DNA from: Pholis gunnellus
Lineage: Eukaryota > Chordata > Actinopteri > Perciformes > Pholidae
NCBI GenBank assembly: GCA_910591455.2
Contig: OU342819.1
Coordinates: 11,031,906-11,095,905, forward strand
Direction: 5' to 3'
Length of the DNA stretch: 64,000 nt
Part shown: in pieces, positions 1-12,370 of the stretch
Layout of the letters: every line of letters starts with the position of its first letter
How positions within the stretch are numbered: position 1 is the first letter of the stretch
Position numbers and translations under genes: made by a program
The notes under the pieces: model-generated
What the model was told of the DNA's origin: nothing
Database searches by the model: none
What the model saw: the letters and a program-made list of their open reading frames with translations, nothing else

Positions 1-30
1 TACCAGTTGATCAGTACCGAAAACAGATTG
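1..30 (+). CDS. triqk: triqk, coding exon cut by the window start (partial)
   Basis: This is the 3' end of a coding exon of TRIQK, a small vertebrate protein of the endoplasmic reticulum membrane named for three QxxK/R motifs. After two bases that finish a Leu-type codon, the frame reads PVDQYRKQI plus one base of a Gly codon, followed by a consensus donor (GTGAGT) at 31. This matches what I recall of the TRIQK N-terminal region, including the motifs QYRK and QIGK. The exon ends in phase 1, which joins correctly to the exon at 8,204. The start codon and about ten N-terminal residues lie outside the window. The molecular function of TRIQK is poorly known. The assignment rests on the combined match of all three exons. 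Confidence 0.85.
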
Positions 31-3000
31 GTGAGTCTTCATCCATCGTGGTGCTGGTCCATTGGTTGGTTGATCATCAGCAAATGTATCAACTGTAATC
101 AAACATCCGTTGATTCTATATTTTGACACTAGTTAGTAACGGATTGAAAGAAATGCTCGTATTGATTTTTTTTGGGGATTTTTTATACTAAATGAGTAAT
201 AGTTTAATCATTATATGAACTGACAATTACAACAATAAGGTCTGTAAATCAGTTCATGATGCTTTTTGACAGTTGAGATTTGTTTTGTATCTCCGTTTCA
301 ACAAACATCATAAATCAGTGCTTGATGTGGACAATTTTACCACAACACAGCAATCAACTCCGCGTTCTCTCATAGAGACAAGCTAACGTCACACTCAATA
401 CAGCACACATGATACTGTGTTGCAGTGATGTGTTGACTGTGTGGTAGTTTCACATCGATCCCAAACTGCTTTATCAGCGTTGGCTATGCAAAAAATCTGC
501 TTAATATCTTTGCACAGTCCTGGAAACTGTTCCAATTTGTATTGTATGGAAAATAAACTTTAACCAGCCTCACTGGAGTAGAACCAGAATACAAGCTGTG
601 GAAGTAATTACACTTTGAGTCGAGCATGCAGCATCTACGGTCACAGTACTGACACACAGTGAATCCCAGGAGTGGTGTATATTGTTGGCATGAAATGGGA
701 CTAAGTAGTCTTATTAGATGAACAAGGAGTGAGACTTACTAGAGCCCTGATATCGATCTCATAGGAACCTATAGAAGGGCTGAAAATGGCTGAGACAAAG
801 GGGAGAATATATTCCTCTAGAGAGAGATAGCAACAATCAACAACTATACAGGAAGCTGAGCAGAGTGACACGATCCAGAAGATTGTAAAACTATTTCCAA
901 GTTCATAAATGGTGTCTCTACGCAGGAGACCTCTGGCTATGGGAAGTCTGAGAAGCAGGTTCTTTCCAATTGTGGTCCTCTTGCGATTCATATTTTGACT
1001 TAGACCAGCACAACAACAATTTGTCCCACCAGTCAGAAGACAGTCATCCTCACAACAACACCAGGAAAGGACATACAGGGGGATTAGGGGCACAGGGGGT
1101 TCAGGGATGAGGCTGTGAACATACAGGGGAAGAACCCAGATGACTTAATATTTCACTTGTCCACTAAAGTCCTGACCCAAGAGACACTCCACAGCCACAT
1201 CTAGCGGCCTGTTGCGTCCAATTTGACATGTTATTTTGAAGACGCTGGCGATTTTCTTTGATCACTCGTTCCAACGTCGACATTGATCGGGAGGATTCTG
1301 ACACCCTGCTGTGATGCTGCACACAAATGAGCATCTTCAGAAGGTTTCGGGAGCCTTGAAGTTGTTTTTCTTGACTAGTGGAAATAAAGACACCTTAATC
1401 CTCTACTATTCTTGAGTTGCATGCAAAACTTTACAGCAATGCGTGGATTTCATTGGTGATGTTACTGGTAAATCAGTAGTGTGGTATTTGCTGTCTTTTT
1501 ATTGCTTTTGAGCAATTTCTCGCCGTGATGTGGACGGACGCCTACAGGTTGAATGGAGATGGATTTTCATCACACAAGCATTCCTCCACGTGAATGTTAC
1601 TTATTTTTTTTCCCTGTAATTATTCAATTAAGATGTTGTGTAATCCACATCCCCTCTCCTGAAGATTGTGTCGACTGTGGCATTGTTCTTGTCCCCTTCC
1701 TCCCAGTGGATGATCGTTTGTTGGCCCCTTGTGATTCACATCCTCTGATTATTCCAGCTTTTATGTTTCCTGGTGTTTTTTTTTTTTTTTATGCTAAATG
1801 AAATCTGTTGGTGTATGTTTTAGTCTTTGCACCGTATTGTCACTTGTACCTTTTTGTAACGGATCGGTATCTTTTTTTAAAAAAAAACGTCTTTATTTTG
1901 TGTCATTCTGACAAAAATAGCAATATTTGTCTTTCTCAGTCATGTGATAGTTTGTTGAGAAATGTCTCTGTCTGGTTTACTCTATAATGGCTTGGGTCTC
2001 ATAAAGCAAAGTGATGGTTGTACATGTTTCCATAGTGGGACAGAAGAATAGAATAAGATCATTCATCCCATATATATCTTTTAGCCGCCTGTTACTGTGT
2101 AAAACCGGGGCTGGGTCAACAAATGAGAGACGGACAACATAAGCTCATCTCCCACCGTCAAATCCCCGACCACAGGCACGGAAGATCTTGTTTTTTACCT
2201 CGACTCATCAATTCAAAAATATGTAACCCAGTTGTCAAGGACACTGTGGTCCTCTCTCTACCTGCCGGCCTTTCAATTTCTACCGTTTTTCCTTCGTTTT
2301 GGAACAAAAGGCTTATTCATCGAACACCAGCAGTAGTCCGGGCTGGTCGTTGAGCTATACCATCATCTCTGCTGGAGTGCTTTTGTCATGATGGTCAATC
2401 AAGGGGCCACTGTTGACACTCTCTTTTTAAATACCATTATTAAGCCTGTAATAATTGACTGTGCCAAGATGCCCTCAGGAGACGTACAGCTATGGCGTTC
2501 TTACATGGAAGTGGTCACTCTGTTCGAGTAATGATCGCTGCTGCCCGCTGAACAAAGTAGGAAAGATTGTCCTCAGATTTCAAACATGGCAAATTGGAAA
2601 TTATTAACTTAAGAAGGCGTCATTTCACATTTTAATTAAAGAAGGGCAAACCTACGAACATGTACTTCTTGCGGTTTGATGTAAAAACTTGGAAGGTAGT
2701 CGAGATATTTCACTCACATTTGTAGGTAGGCTTCAATACATCACACGGCTCAACACCTACTTTTGCAGCCTGGTATCAGCATTCGGTTGCTAAAACTGAA
2801 AATATATATTTTGAGTAAATAAGATATGCATTTAATTATACAAAAGAATATAAGCTTTGTCATAATGGCCGCTAATGGCAACCTAGCAACCCTTATTGTT
2901 GAGCCCTTGCATCTTGCAAGATTTTGCCTCGGCTCTCCTCGCTGCACATGATGCGAAGGACAAGGCATGAATATCTCCCATGTGTCTGGCATCAGCCCTC

Positions 3001-3047
3001 CAGTTCCATGAGCATGCATCCTGGCAGATGCCAGCGATCCGCACCAT

Positions 3048-3371
3048 GTGGTCACTGACTATTTGGCCGCCATGCCACCTAAACGCAAAAGCAAAGCGCG
3101 AGGAACTGTCAGACACGCTGTCAGTATGTTGCCGGCATCGACCCAGGGCTTCCAGGGACTACTGGACAGTGTCTGTCTGTCCAAATCACCCCGTCGCTCT
3201 GCATGTGGTGCATATGCAGGATGGCGAGTCCCCCACAGAAACAAACAAACGCACTCAGGTATGTTTGCGTTTCTGTTGACACACTCACGTACTTGTTTGT
3301 GGCAATTGTGCACAGTAGCTTTTAAAAACAGTGCATTCTCAGTACTGTCTGGACTGTACAAAGACCAATAA
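3048..3371 (+). CDS. Weak candidate: small unrecognised ORF inside triqk intron
   Basis: This is a 107-codon open frame in a locally GC- and CpG-richer patch of the AT-rich intron. An internal ATG at 3,072 has a good Kozak context (GCCGCC before the ATG) and begins MPPKRKSKARG, a basic, nuclear-signal-like start. A CAG/GTATGT sequence at 3,257-3,265 could act as a splice donor, which would give an exon of about 63 codons. If unspliced, the frame stops in a TAA that overlaps an AATAAA signal at 3,367. I do not recognise the protein. It could equally be a decayed retroelement or a chance ORF. Confidence 0.2.
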   Translation: MVTDYLAAMPPKRKSKARGTVRHAVSMLPASTQGFQGLLDSVCLSKSPRRSACGAYAGWRVPHRNKQTHSGMFAFLLTHSRTCLWQLCTVAFKNSAFSVLSGLYKDQ

Positions 3372-4591
3372 ACGCTGTTGTCACATATTGTTTGAAACTG
3401 TTTTGAATGTAATTCAATAACGTGACACTTTAAATGTAACTTTGAAGAGCAACTCATTTTTGCATTTTATTTGGGATTATACAAAAAAAGAAGGCAGCAA
3501 CTTGGGAAAGTTAATTCTAAAGTGAGTGTCTCAGAACTGTTATTGTGGTCAGTCAGCTCTTTATTTAATGGTGAAAGTAACACATATTTCTATTTCAAAT
3601 GATGCTGCAGCAATCTTTTACTACTTGATGTCTGACTTAAATTTAAATGCAGTAAACTGCTTTATAAAGTTTGTATAACAAGGCGACATGAAATCTGACT
3701 GACTTGAGTACAACCCATCGATGCAGGAGTTTTCAGGTGGCACAGTACCGCAGCCATTAACGTAGATACATTTTCATATAGTGGATCAATGAAAACAATT
3801 CACAAAAACAATTGAATATTGTTTATGTATCCAACATTTTTAGTGATTTGGTTGTTGACGAGTAGAATTATTTTATTGGTAACAATTCAGGAACTACTGA
3901 TTAAAACTGAATTAATGATCAGCTCGTTACATAGTACTTACTCGTACTTTCAGGAATGGTATCGTAAAGAGCTACCATTTTACCTCTGAACAAAGATGCA
4001 ATCTCAAATCGCATGTGCATACTTGGATCTTTATATACAAAAATCTGACCTAAATGTCCTAAATATTTCTTAAGATATTTCCTAATATGACACAATTCCA
4101 CACAATCAAGATTCGAAAGAAGAACGACAACAATAAGTAATCCATCATATACATTGTCTGCCACTTTGGAGCAGTATACTGTTGGAGTCTTTTATTTCAT
4201 TTAATGCAACATCTTTACATCGGTTATTATTACTGATATGGTCAGAGTTTCTAACTTTATCCTCTTTTATTACTGATGTTTCTTTTCATTCACACAAACT
4301 GTGACACACATAGATGTCTACCCCTCTTCTAGCTTCGCTTAAATGGCCAATTTGTGCGACACACAAATCCCCCCCCCTCCCCCCTCCCTCCCTCCCTCCC
4401 TCCTACCTTTTTTGAGTGCTCAATCCCTCGTGTGGTTAATTTTAGCTAATACCCCCTCCCTGTCTCGTTATGCTAAGCAGTACAATAGCTCCAGATAAGA
4501 ATATAATCAAACATCACTTACAGGTAAATGCAACGACAAACATGCAAGGGAAAACCATGAAACACACATCAACGGGGATGTACACCAAGTG

Positions 4592-4650
4592 GTGTGTGTA
4601 TATATGTGTGTGTGTGTGTGTGTGTGTCTGTGTGTGTCTGTGTGTGCGTG
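4592..4650. repeat. Imperfect (GT)n microsatellite
   Basis: GT repeat interrupted by TATATA, CT and CG steps. It produces a spurious Cys/Val-rich reading frame. Confidence 0.95.
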
Positions 4651-4947
4651 TCAGTGTCATTTTTCTCTTGTCCTCTTGACATGAAGTCAGTGATGACTTT
4701 CATGAAAGGCACACTCAGTGAAGCCCCTCAGCAGGGACTCTCGGCCGCCTTACAAGGGCTAATGTTCTTCTGAGACACGGACGGTGATGCCTTTTCAGTG
4801 TGACAGGCAGAAGTAGGGAGGGATGGGAGGCCGGCGTGTAGCACAGCGGAGGTAGATCATTTGTGACAGAAAGTGGCTACAGAGACGGTGCAGCAAGGTG
4901 AATGGCATCGACGAATAGGAGCGCTCATTCGCCCAATGTAGTATCAT

Positions 4948-4950
<3 letters not shown>

Positions 4951-4990
<40 letters not shown>
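4951..4990. repeat. (GT)20 microsatellite
   Basis: Uninterrupted GT dinucleotides in the triqk intron. Confidence 0.97.
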
Positions 4991-4994
<4 letters not shown>

Positions 4995-6859
4995 CAGACC
5001 CATGCAAACAAACCACAAAGGCTTTGCACCATGTTAAATTCAACAACATTACAATACCCTACACAGCCTGTTGTAATTCTCTGGCATATCGTCTCCATAT
5101 TAACTCACTCCTATATCTGTTCTGGTGTTGCTCCAATTAAGTATTGATTCTTACCAGATGTTTATGGGTGTATTGGGCTGTGATGAATTTTTGCATATCG
5201 ACGTCATTTCTCTATGTGGTACAATTTAAGACCCAGGGATGAAAACAAAAAACAGCACAGGTGCGTGTGTTAGAAGGCATTTGTGGGAAATGGTTTAAAT
5301 GCTGAAAAGAATTCTGCCTTTGAAATTTAAACCCCAGCTCGTCTGTGTTTGAGTATCCTTGGGCACTTTGCTGCAGAAAAGACATCCTGAGGAAAGTTTT
5401 AAATCAAAGTGCAACAACTTTTTTTTTTTTTTTTTTTTCATAACTGGATACAGGAGAGGTTGCACAACACGACATCATGGAATTGTCCCCGGGTAACTTG
5501 GTCGACACAATCAATTATCTGTTGCTGTTTGTGAAGAAGACCATTTCCCAGACATCCTAGATATGAGGCAATGTTATAGTGTTTACCAAATAAATGCTGT
5601 TTATATTCAAAATCATAAAGGCCCAGTCAGGCACACTGCCATATAAAATGGTGTGACCAGTGCTTTATTCTGTCTACGTTTGTAATGGTTTGGTAAGTCA
5701 CATTATAACTTGATTTGGTCAGAGGGGTGAAGTAAATCTGCAATTTCTTTTGCACAAACTTTGGTGGAATTTGCACATTTTTACAATCCTGAGAACAAAA
5801 TAGGAGTAAACCCACCAGTACAGAGACAATAGAAGACACTTGGAGAGCTGTTGTGACTGACTAGTGCTAGCTAGTGCTAGTTTCCTTCTGGCTAGCCTGG
5901 TGGTTAGTGATTTGATATCAATATCACTGATTGTATTAAATGTGTATATGATATCATCCCGTATCGATTGCAGGCCCCTGGATTGAATTGAATCAATATT
6001 GTGTTGTGCTTGTATTGTTAAGAGTCAATATAATTTATCGGGATGAAACTTGTTTTCACCTCTCGACACAGAGTTGAATTATACTGAAGGAGTGAATCCG
6101 ATTAAACTTCAGCGATTCCCTGCATGTTGCATTTTCTTCTCTACACACATTTTACGATCCCTCTGACTTTCTGTATTGTTTTTCCTCTTGATCTGGGATT
6201 TGATGCAGCGTCCTGTAGCCTTACATTGTAAAAACCAGTCATTTGTAGTCTTAAAACCCCTGCTCAACTTCTGTGAATGGTGAGCAAAGGGTGGCCTCCA
6301 ATCAAATTTCCCCCTCTCCAGTTTCTGACAAGTGGAGGAGACATCCAGTGGTCCTCCAAATGAATTCCCACAAGCTCACTGTCTGCGTCTGGCACCATGC
6401 TCCCCATTTCTATTAGCCCTCCACTGAGTCAGGCAGGTGGAGCAGGGGTCTGTGACCGGGAGGGATGGAGAACGAGAGAAAGGAATATGAATTAAGTGCA
6501 ATAACTTTGTGTGAGAGACAGAGAGAGAGAGAATTTCTTTTTTAAATAAAAATTTAAACATAGAGTCAAAAATGCAACTTTCTGTGTACCACCTAGAGTC
6601 TTATACGTGCATCACATATTAATAACTCGGCGGACAAATAGAATCAAAACTACTTCTATATTATATGAAAATAAAGTGCATATTGTATTCTCACTGTGTC
6701 ACTGAACACTTTTTTTTTTTTTACTAAACTGTTCTTGCCACAACAGTATACGGTCGCTTGCTTGTGAGACGCCATGTTTTGATTTTGGCCGGATCATGTG
6801 ACAGGCCGGGAGGTCACTGGCCCTACAATAGGCAGCGATTTAAAAAATAAAATAAAATG

Positions 6860-6955
6860 TAAAGTCTTGATTAGTAGTCGCGGACATATCGATACACTAT
6901 CAATTAAAAAATGATCGTGATAGTTAGCTATATCGATATTTTTGCACAGCCCTGA
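6860..6955. repeat. Possible end of a non-autonomous hAT-type repeat
   Basis: The stretch holds ATCGATA-type steps and ends in TTTTTGCACAGCCCTG. Read on the minus strand this begins CAGGGCTGTGCAAAAA, resembling the CAGGG-type termini of many fish hAT derivatives. I could not find a matching second terminus or a target duplication, so this is either a degenerate fragment or a coincidence. Confidence 0.3.
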
Positions 6956-7546
6956 TGCTAACAGTCATCTCTCTCCTCCATGGCTGTCCCTAGAAGAGGA
7001 GCCTCTCTGTATGCAGTTTGTTTGCAGAATCATGACACGCCTCCGTACCCCTCCTTCCTCACTAGCTCATTTTCACTCCTTTCTCTCTCCCACAACCTTT
7101 CCAGATGGACATGGACGCTTTCTTTCCTCTCCTTCCTCCTTCTCTTGTTCCCTCTTTCGATGTAAATTAGGCTTAATTGGCCGGGAGTAAAAACTCCAAG
7201 TGGCCTCCTGCATGTCACGTCACCAACTAAGAAACCGTCGAAGCTGAACCGGAGGCTCGGGTCTCAAACACACACATATTCCTCTACTGTACTAATTGTC
7301 ACTTTTAATCCCCAGCTAATAACGTATGCCTAACCTTAACTCTCAACCTAACCTTAACCCAAGTCTAATTTTATCCCTGACTTTCATTTTCTAGAATAAC
7401 ATCTTTAATTAGTCGCAAAGATGTCCACACACACACACACACACTGTTCAGCATGCTGTTGCCTTTCCACTATTGTTAGCAAAGTTCCTTTTCCTGCAGT
7501 GTGTTGTTTCTAATTAGACCAAGACAGCCGGCTCTGCATCATGTGA

Positions 7547-7681
<135 letters not shown>

Positions 7682-8203
7682 ACATATTACACATGCTTTG
7701 CCAGGTGGCCCGTTTGCCCACAAGTCTCACCCTTGAGAGTTGAGCCCATGGGAGGTCAAGCAAGCGCAGGTGAACGCTGAGGCCAGAAAGGATTCTTTGT
7801 ATTTTGGATGCACATGCCGATCGCAAAATGTGTGAGTAAATTGAATTGCTACATTTAGCCTTATTTATCTTCACTTGTCTTATTTTTTTATTTTTACTTG
7901 CAGTTAGTTTAGTTGGGCTTTATTATATTGCAGCGTATCAAACAAAGTACAGGTCCGCATTTTGGAAATAGCTCTTATTCACATTCTTGAGTTAGACGAG
8001 GAGCTCAAAACTGCTCTCTCATCCGTTAAATATGCCGCTACAGGCAGGAGATGGTTAGCTTAGCTGAACACACAACAACATAACGACTGGAACCAGGGGG
8101 AAACGGCAGGCCGGGGCTCTGTCTGAAGGGGCTTGCCTGTTCACAATGAATTAAACAATAAAGCTATTTGATTTGTGTGCCACACTTGTTTTCTGTCTTT
8201 CAG

Positions 8204-8289
8204 GTAAGCAGGACTACAACAAGACAAAGTCATCCTTAAAGGCCACACGGCTGAAAGCTGAAGCGAAGAAGAATTCCTCTGGATTCAAG
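8204..8289 (+). CDS. triqk: triqk, middle coding exon
   Basis: This 86-bp exon encodes 28 residues after completing the split Gly codon. It begins KQDYNKTK and continues with a basic stretch (ATRLKAEAKK) before ending GFK. It follows a pyrimidine-rich acceptor (CTTTCAG) and is followed by a GTGAGA donor. The basic segment is the cytosolic part of TRIQK that precedes the membrane helix. Phase is 1 in and 0 out, which fits the flanking exons. The third QxxK/R motif, which I recall as QDYK in mammals, reads QDYN here with Lys one position later. The acceptor/exon junction CAG|GTAAGC is also a near-perfect donor sequence. Confidence 0.92.
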
Positions 8290-11200
8290 GTGAGACTGGC
8301 CTGGACTTACTGTCTCCTCAGGACTACATGTCTTCCAATGTTGTTGCTTGCTTGTCTGTCCTGGCCCATCTATGATTCTGCCTATCTTTCTGTCTGCCAA
8401 CCATCTTCTTTGTTGTGTGTCTGAGTCTGTCTCACTAGATCACTTCATAACCACGGCTCATAGCTCTCTTACAACCTGCGTTAGGTCTTTAGGGAATGTA
8501 ACAACAACAACAACCTGAAATGATGTGATGAGCCCCCCTGCTTATCCTTTGAAGATCTGTGCAAGTGTTGGAATCCATCATCCTCCATAGAATAAAGTCT
8601 AAAATACTCGATCCTGTCTCGAAAAAAAACAGACATAATGAATTCCTGGAAGGATTGAAATTCAAAGAGTTTCGTTATTCTTTTAATGGTGAAGAAGGTG
8701 GAGGAGGAGAAACGGTGACGAGCAGAGAAGAAAAAGAGAAGGCGATAAGATAGATGGAGGTGGGTAATGTGAGGTGAGGGTGTTGCTCGGATAGAACAGT
8801 GCATCCCTCCGTTGTTTGGTCACGCTGCAGCGCTTAGGAGCTGTTGTGCAGGCAAAGATGGATGACTCCACATTTATCACTCTGGCAAACGTTTATGCTT
8901 TTTCTCGTTCAGTTGCCTTACCGATAATCATTTTTAATATTTCAAGGTCTCTCCATGTAGAGCGAGTCCATGCCAGCGGAATAGCTCGTGAATCTGACCT
9001 TACAGGCGTTTAAATCATCTTTGAAATTGCAGATACCATCACAAGATATCAGGTCGTCGGTGAATTAAACGTATTTATTTAACGCTGTTACGAAATTAAA
9101 ATCAGTTGCAGGAAAACATAATTCAGACACGTTATCTTTTTTTTTTCTTTTATGTTTATTTTGCGTCGTGGCGTCGAGAATTGGTTCTCTTCACTTTACA
9201 TCAAAAGCCAAAAGGCTTCACTTCCTCATTAAGCCTCAGTTGGCACGTAGTACACAGAGATGAACAAATCACAGTGAGGATTAAACACTGGGTGAAATGG
9301 TCAGGTTTTAAAATATGCATCTCTTAGACATGCTAGGCCTCATTAAGCACGTCTTTAATCCAATTAGATTAGTCCATATCTTGAAATATTGATATTGCTT
9401 ATGAATAATTCAGGTTTTCCATGCTCAAGACGAGGGGAATTTTCAGAGGTCGGATTAAAAATACCTCTGGGACGAGGATATTAAACTGACTTGGACCCTT
9501 TGGCCCCGAGTTCGATTGAAATTCAACCCAAATGTAATGGATATTTGGTCACGCTTGCTTTCCCATCGAGTCCTTTTAGCGTTACATAAAGTTGTGATTT
9601 TTACACAGCTCTGTGATGACAGCCCCCCTCTCTCTGTCCTTTGGTTGACAGCAAGGATTTGGCTGCAATTTGTGTAGGCTTGTTGCTGTGTGCATTAGGT
9701 TTCTCTTCTCTTCTCTTCTCTACTTCCTCCTCTTCCTCCTTCTCCCTCTTTTACCATGTCCCTGGTTGAGATGCAGGTCCTCGGATGCAGCTGGCATCTC
9801 AGAAGGACCAGCAGACATGTGGGCACAGAGAATCTGGCAGCTGCCAGGGCAGGCTGTCTCGGGGCTGTCCTAGTAGCAGGGCAGTCTGGGTAAGTTGGCA
9901 GCAAAAACGGATGGAGAGACTAAGAGAGCGCGCGAGAGAGAGAGGAAGAACGTCTGTTCCCACAACAGCGATTAGATGACGGGCTGCGCAAAACAACCTC
10001 AGAAGTCACGGAAATCAGCCGCTCGTTGTGGCCGAGTGTGTTCTTGTTCACACGCTGAGTCAAGGTGTGTTTACGTAGCTTGTTACTGTCTGAATGCAAG
10101 CATGGGACATGTTTCCTGCCCTGCTTCTTCAAAACCTAGATGGTGTGGGGTCGTCACAGCAGAGATGAAGAAACTGGCAAGTCAGCAGTCTCTTCTCAGT
10201 TTGCCAGTGGAAGAGTACGCGTGCCTTCGAAGTAGCTCCAGTACGATGGCTTGCAGCACAGGAAACAAGCCCGCTGCCTCGTCTAATTGGCACACTAGCC
10301 TTCTGTTCATTCCTGCACTATTTTCCCTCTTATTTAGCCGCTGAGCCAAGAAAGTTGGGAAAAAAAATTGCTTATGGAATTGGCGGAGGATGGAGGATAC
10401 AGATAATGACTTCCAGCTGTCATTTATGAATGTATGCAAGACTATACGGATTATTTTTCTTTTTTCTTGTTGTGTACTTTTAGTCTTTTTGTGATTCCTA
10501 TAAATCTAAATATAACTTGAGTCCTGAAGCCGTTAGTGTCGTCGCGAAGAAGCAACTCTTATCAAGTATTGGGCAGCATCTAGAGTGAAACGTACGAGTA
10601 CGAACTGTGAGGGACGCTGTGCTGAAAACTGACAAACTGTAGCATCTGCTTCAGCCTCTCGCTGAAGCAAACTGGATGTATTATCTGTGCTGGCCATTAG
10701 GTTTATGAGGCTCATTCTCACTTTTCTAGCTGGTTAGGAGCGTAGACAGATAGCACATCGGAATTTGTAGGTTTTATGGCCTTCCATGCCATTTCATTTA
10801 TGGAAAAGATGTATGGAAAGACTCAGTGGGTTGTGATAGCGGTGATGAGACTCCTTTTGTCCGTGGATCTGTTTCTGTGTCGCAGAAAGGGTTGTGTAAG
10901 AAAATGTCTAATTTAAGATAATCAGCAGGCAAATTTTATTTTATGCTCATGTTTTCGCATTGTTGTCCCTTTTTATTGTCGGGTGGGATAACAGCTTTTT
11001 AATTTATTTTTACAAAAGATGAATGCAGAAACGATTCGCCAATTATGTGATTGGATGAATGAAATACATTTGTCAAGTAATTATAATATTTTGAGCGTTA
11101 GTCACACAAAACAAGACATGTTTTACCTCTGACTGTGCTGATAGTTATTTGTTTCACTATTTAAATCACCTTTTAAAGCCATCAAGTCAACAAATAGAAA

Positions 11201-11349
11201 TCATGAAATATGACCTAGTGGATGGTTATTTGTAGTGATGACTTCTGTACAGATGACACGTGCGAACCAACCATAGCCCAAATGCACCAACATTCAGCCA
11301 CACACACACACACACACACTGATTCTCTCTTCGCACGTAGGCACATACT

Positions 11350-11350
<1 letters not shown>

Positions 11351-11418
<68 letters not shown>
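11351..11418. repeat. (CA)34 microsatellite
   Basis: Uninterrupted AC/CA run. A shorter CA run lies just upstream at 11,299-11,320. Confidence 0.97.
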
Positions 11419-11420
<2 letters not shown>

Positions 11421-12342
11421 ACCCACAAACAGGAGAATAAAAATCAGACCAGATGAGGGGATGTCTGCTGAGCTGGGGCTTGTCGCCAGGGTGACAGGGA
11501 CCCAGCTCCCAGCATGCCAAGTGCGCTGCAGCTGCCGCCGGTGCTGAGAGAGCCACATGATGAAGAACGATGCTTATGCCCCATCCAGAGGTCTCCATCA
11601 GAATGTGGGCAGAGAGGCTGTGTGTTTGTGTCGGAGCATGTGTGGCTGTGCGAGTGGGCGCACATAAATGTGTTTGTGAGACAAGGCTAGAGTCAACACA
11701 GTGGGCCGCTCTCCTCCAAAACAATGATCTCAATCAAGTGCAGGTGCTTCCTACAACCCAAGTGTTTTGACCAAAACCCCTCCAGCTTGTGTTCGCAGAC
11801 GAGTCACTGTAACCAGCTGTTCTCTTTCGCTCTGAATTCTGAAGCAGAGAGAAAGTGGGGGGGGGGGGGAACCAACAACAACAAAACCCCGGGTTGTGAT
11901 TTCGTGTGTCCTTTTGTTTCAGCCGCAAATTCAGCGAAATGCTTACCTGCGTCAGAAGCGCGACGTTTTCTTTGCGATACTTGTCGGCGGAATTACAAAC
12001 GCTTCTCCTTTTGTTATGTTTTTTTCAAAGCTGCGCGAGAGAACACAAGAGAAAGCGGAAAACAATCAAGCCTCGGTGATTTGATAACAGTTCTCTTTTC
12101 TCCGAGGCCTCGGCGAAATACAAAAGTAAATCAAGCAGTGGGAGCCTGGCGGTTAATATATGAAACTAAAGTGCATGAAATTTAAAAGTTTTCCAATTAA
12201 GCGAGGACTTAAAGCTGTTTGGAGGCTGCCGGGATGTAGATAAATGTGGGCTGAGGCTAATGAAGACCAATGCCGCTGATGACTAGGCGCTACAACATGT
12301 ACACAGATAGCTGTGGATGCCGTGACGCCTTTTAATTGTCAA

Positions 12343-12370
12343 CCCCCCCCCCCCCCCCCCCCCCCCCCCC
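12343..12370. repeat. Poly-C run of 28
   Basis: 28 consecutive C on the plus strand inside the last triqk intron. The complementary G run could form a G-quadruplex. The exact length is prone to sequencing and assembly error. Confidence 0.9.

Noticed and set aside
11215..11733. 172-codon open frame on the minus strand
   Set aside because: A large part is Cys-Val repeat from a CA microsatellite. Dinucleotide repeats lack stops in all frames and produce such ORFs.
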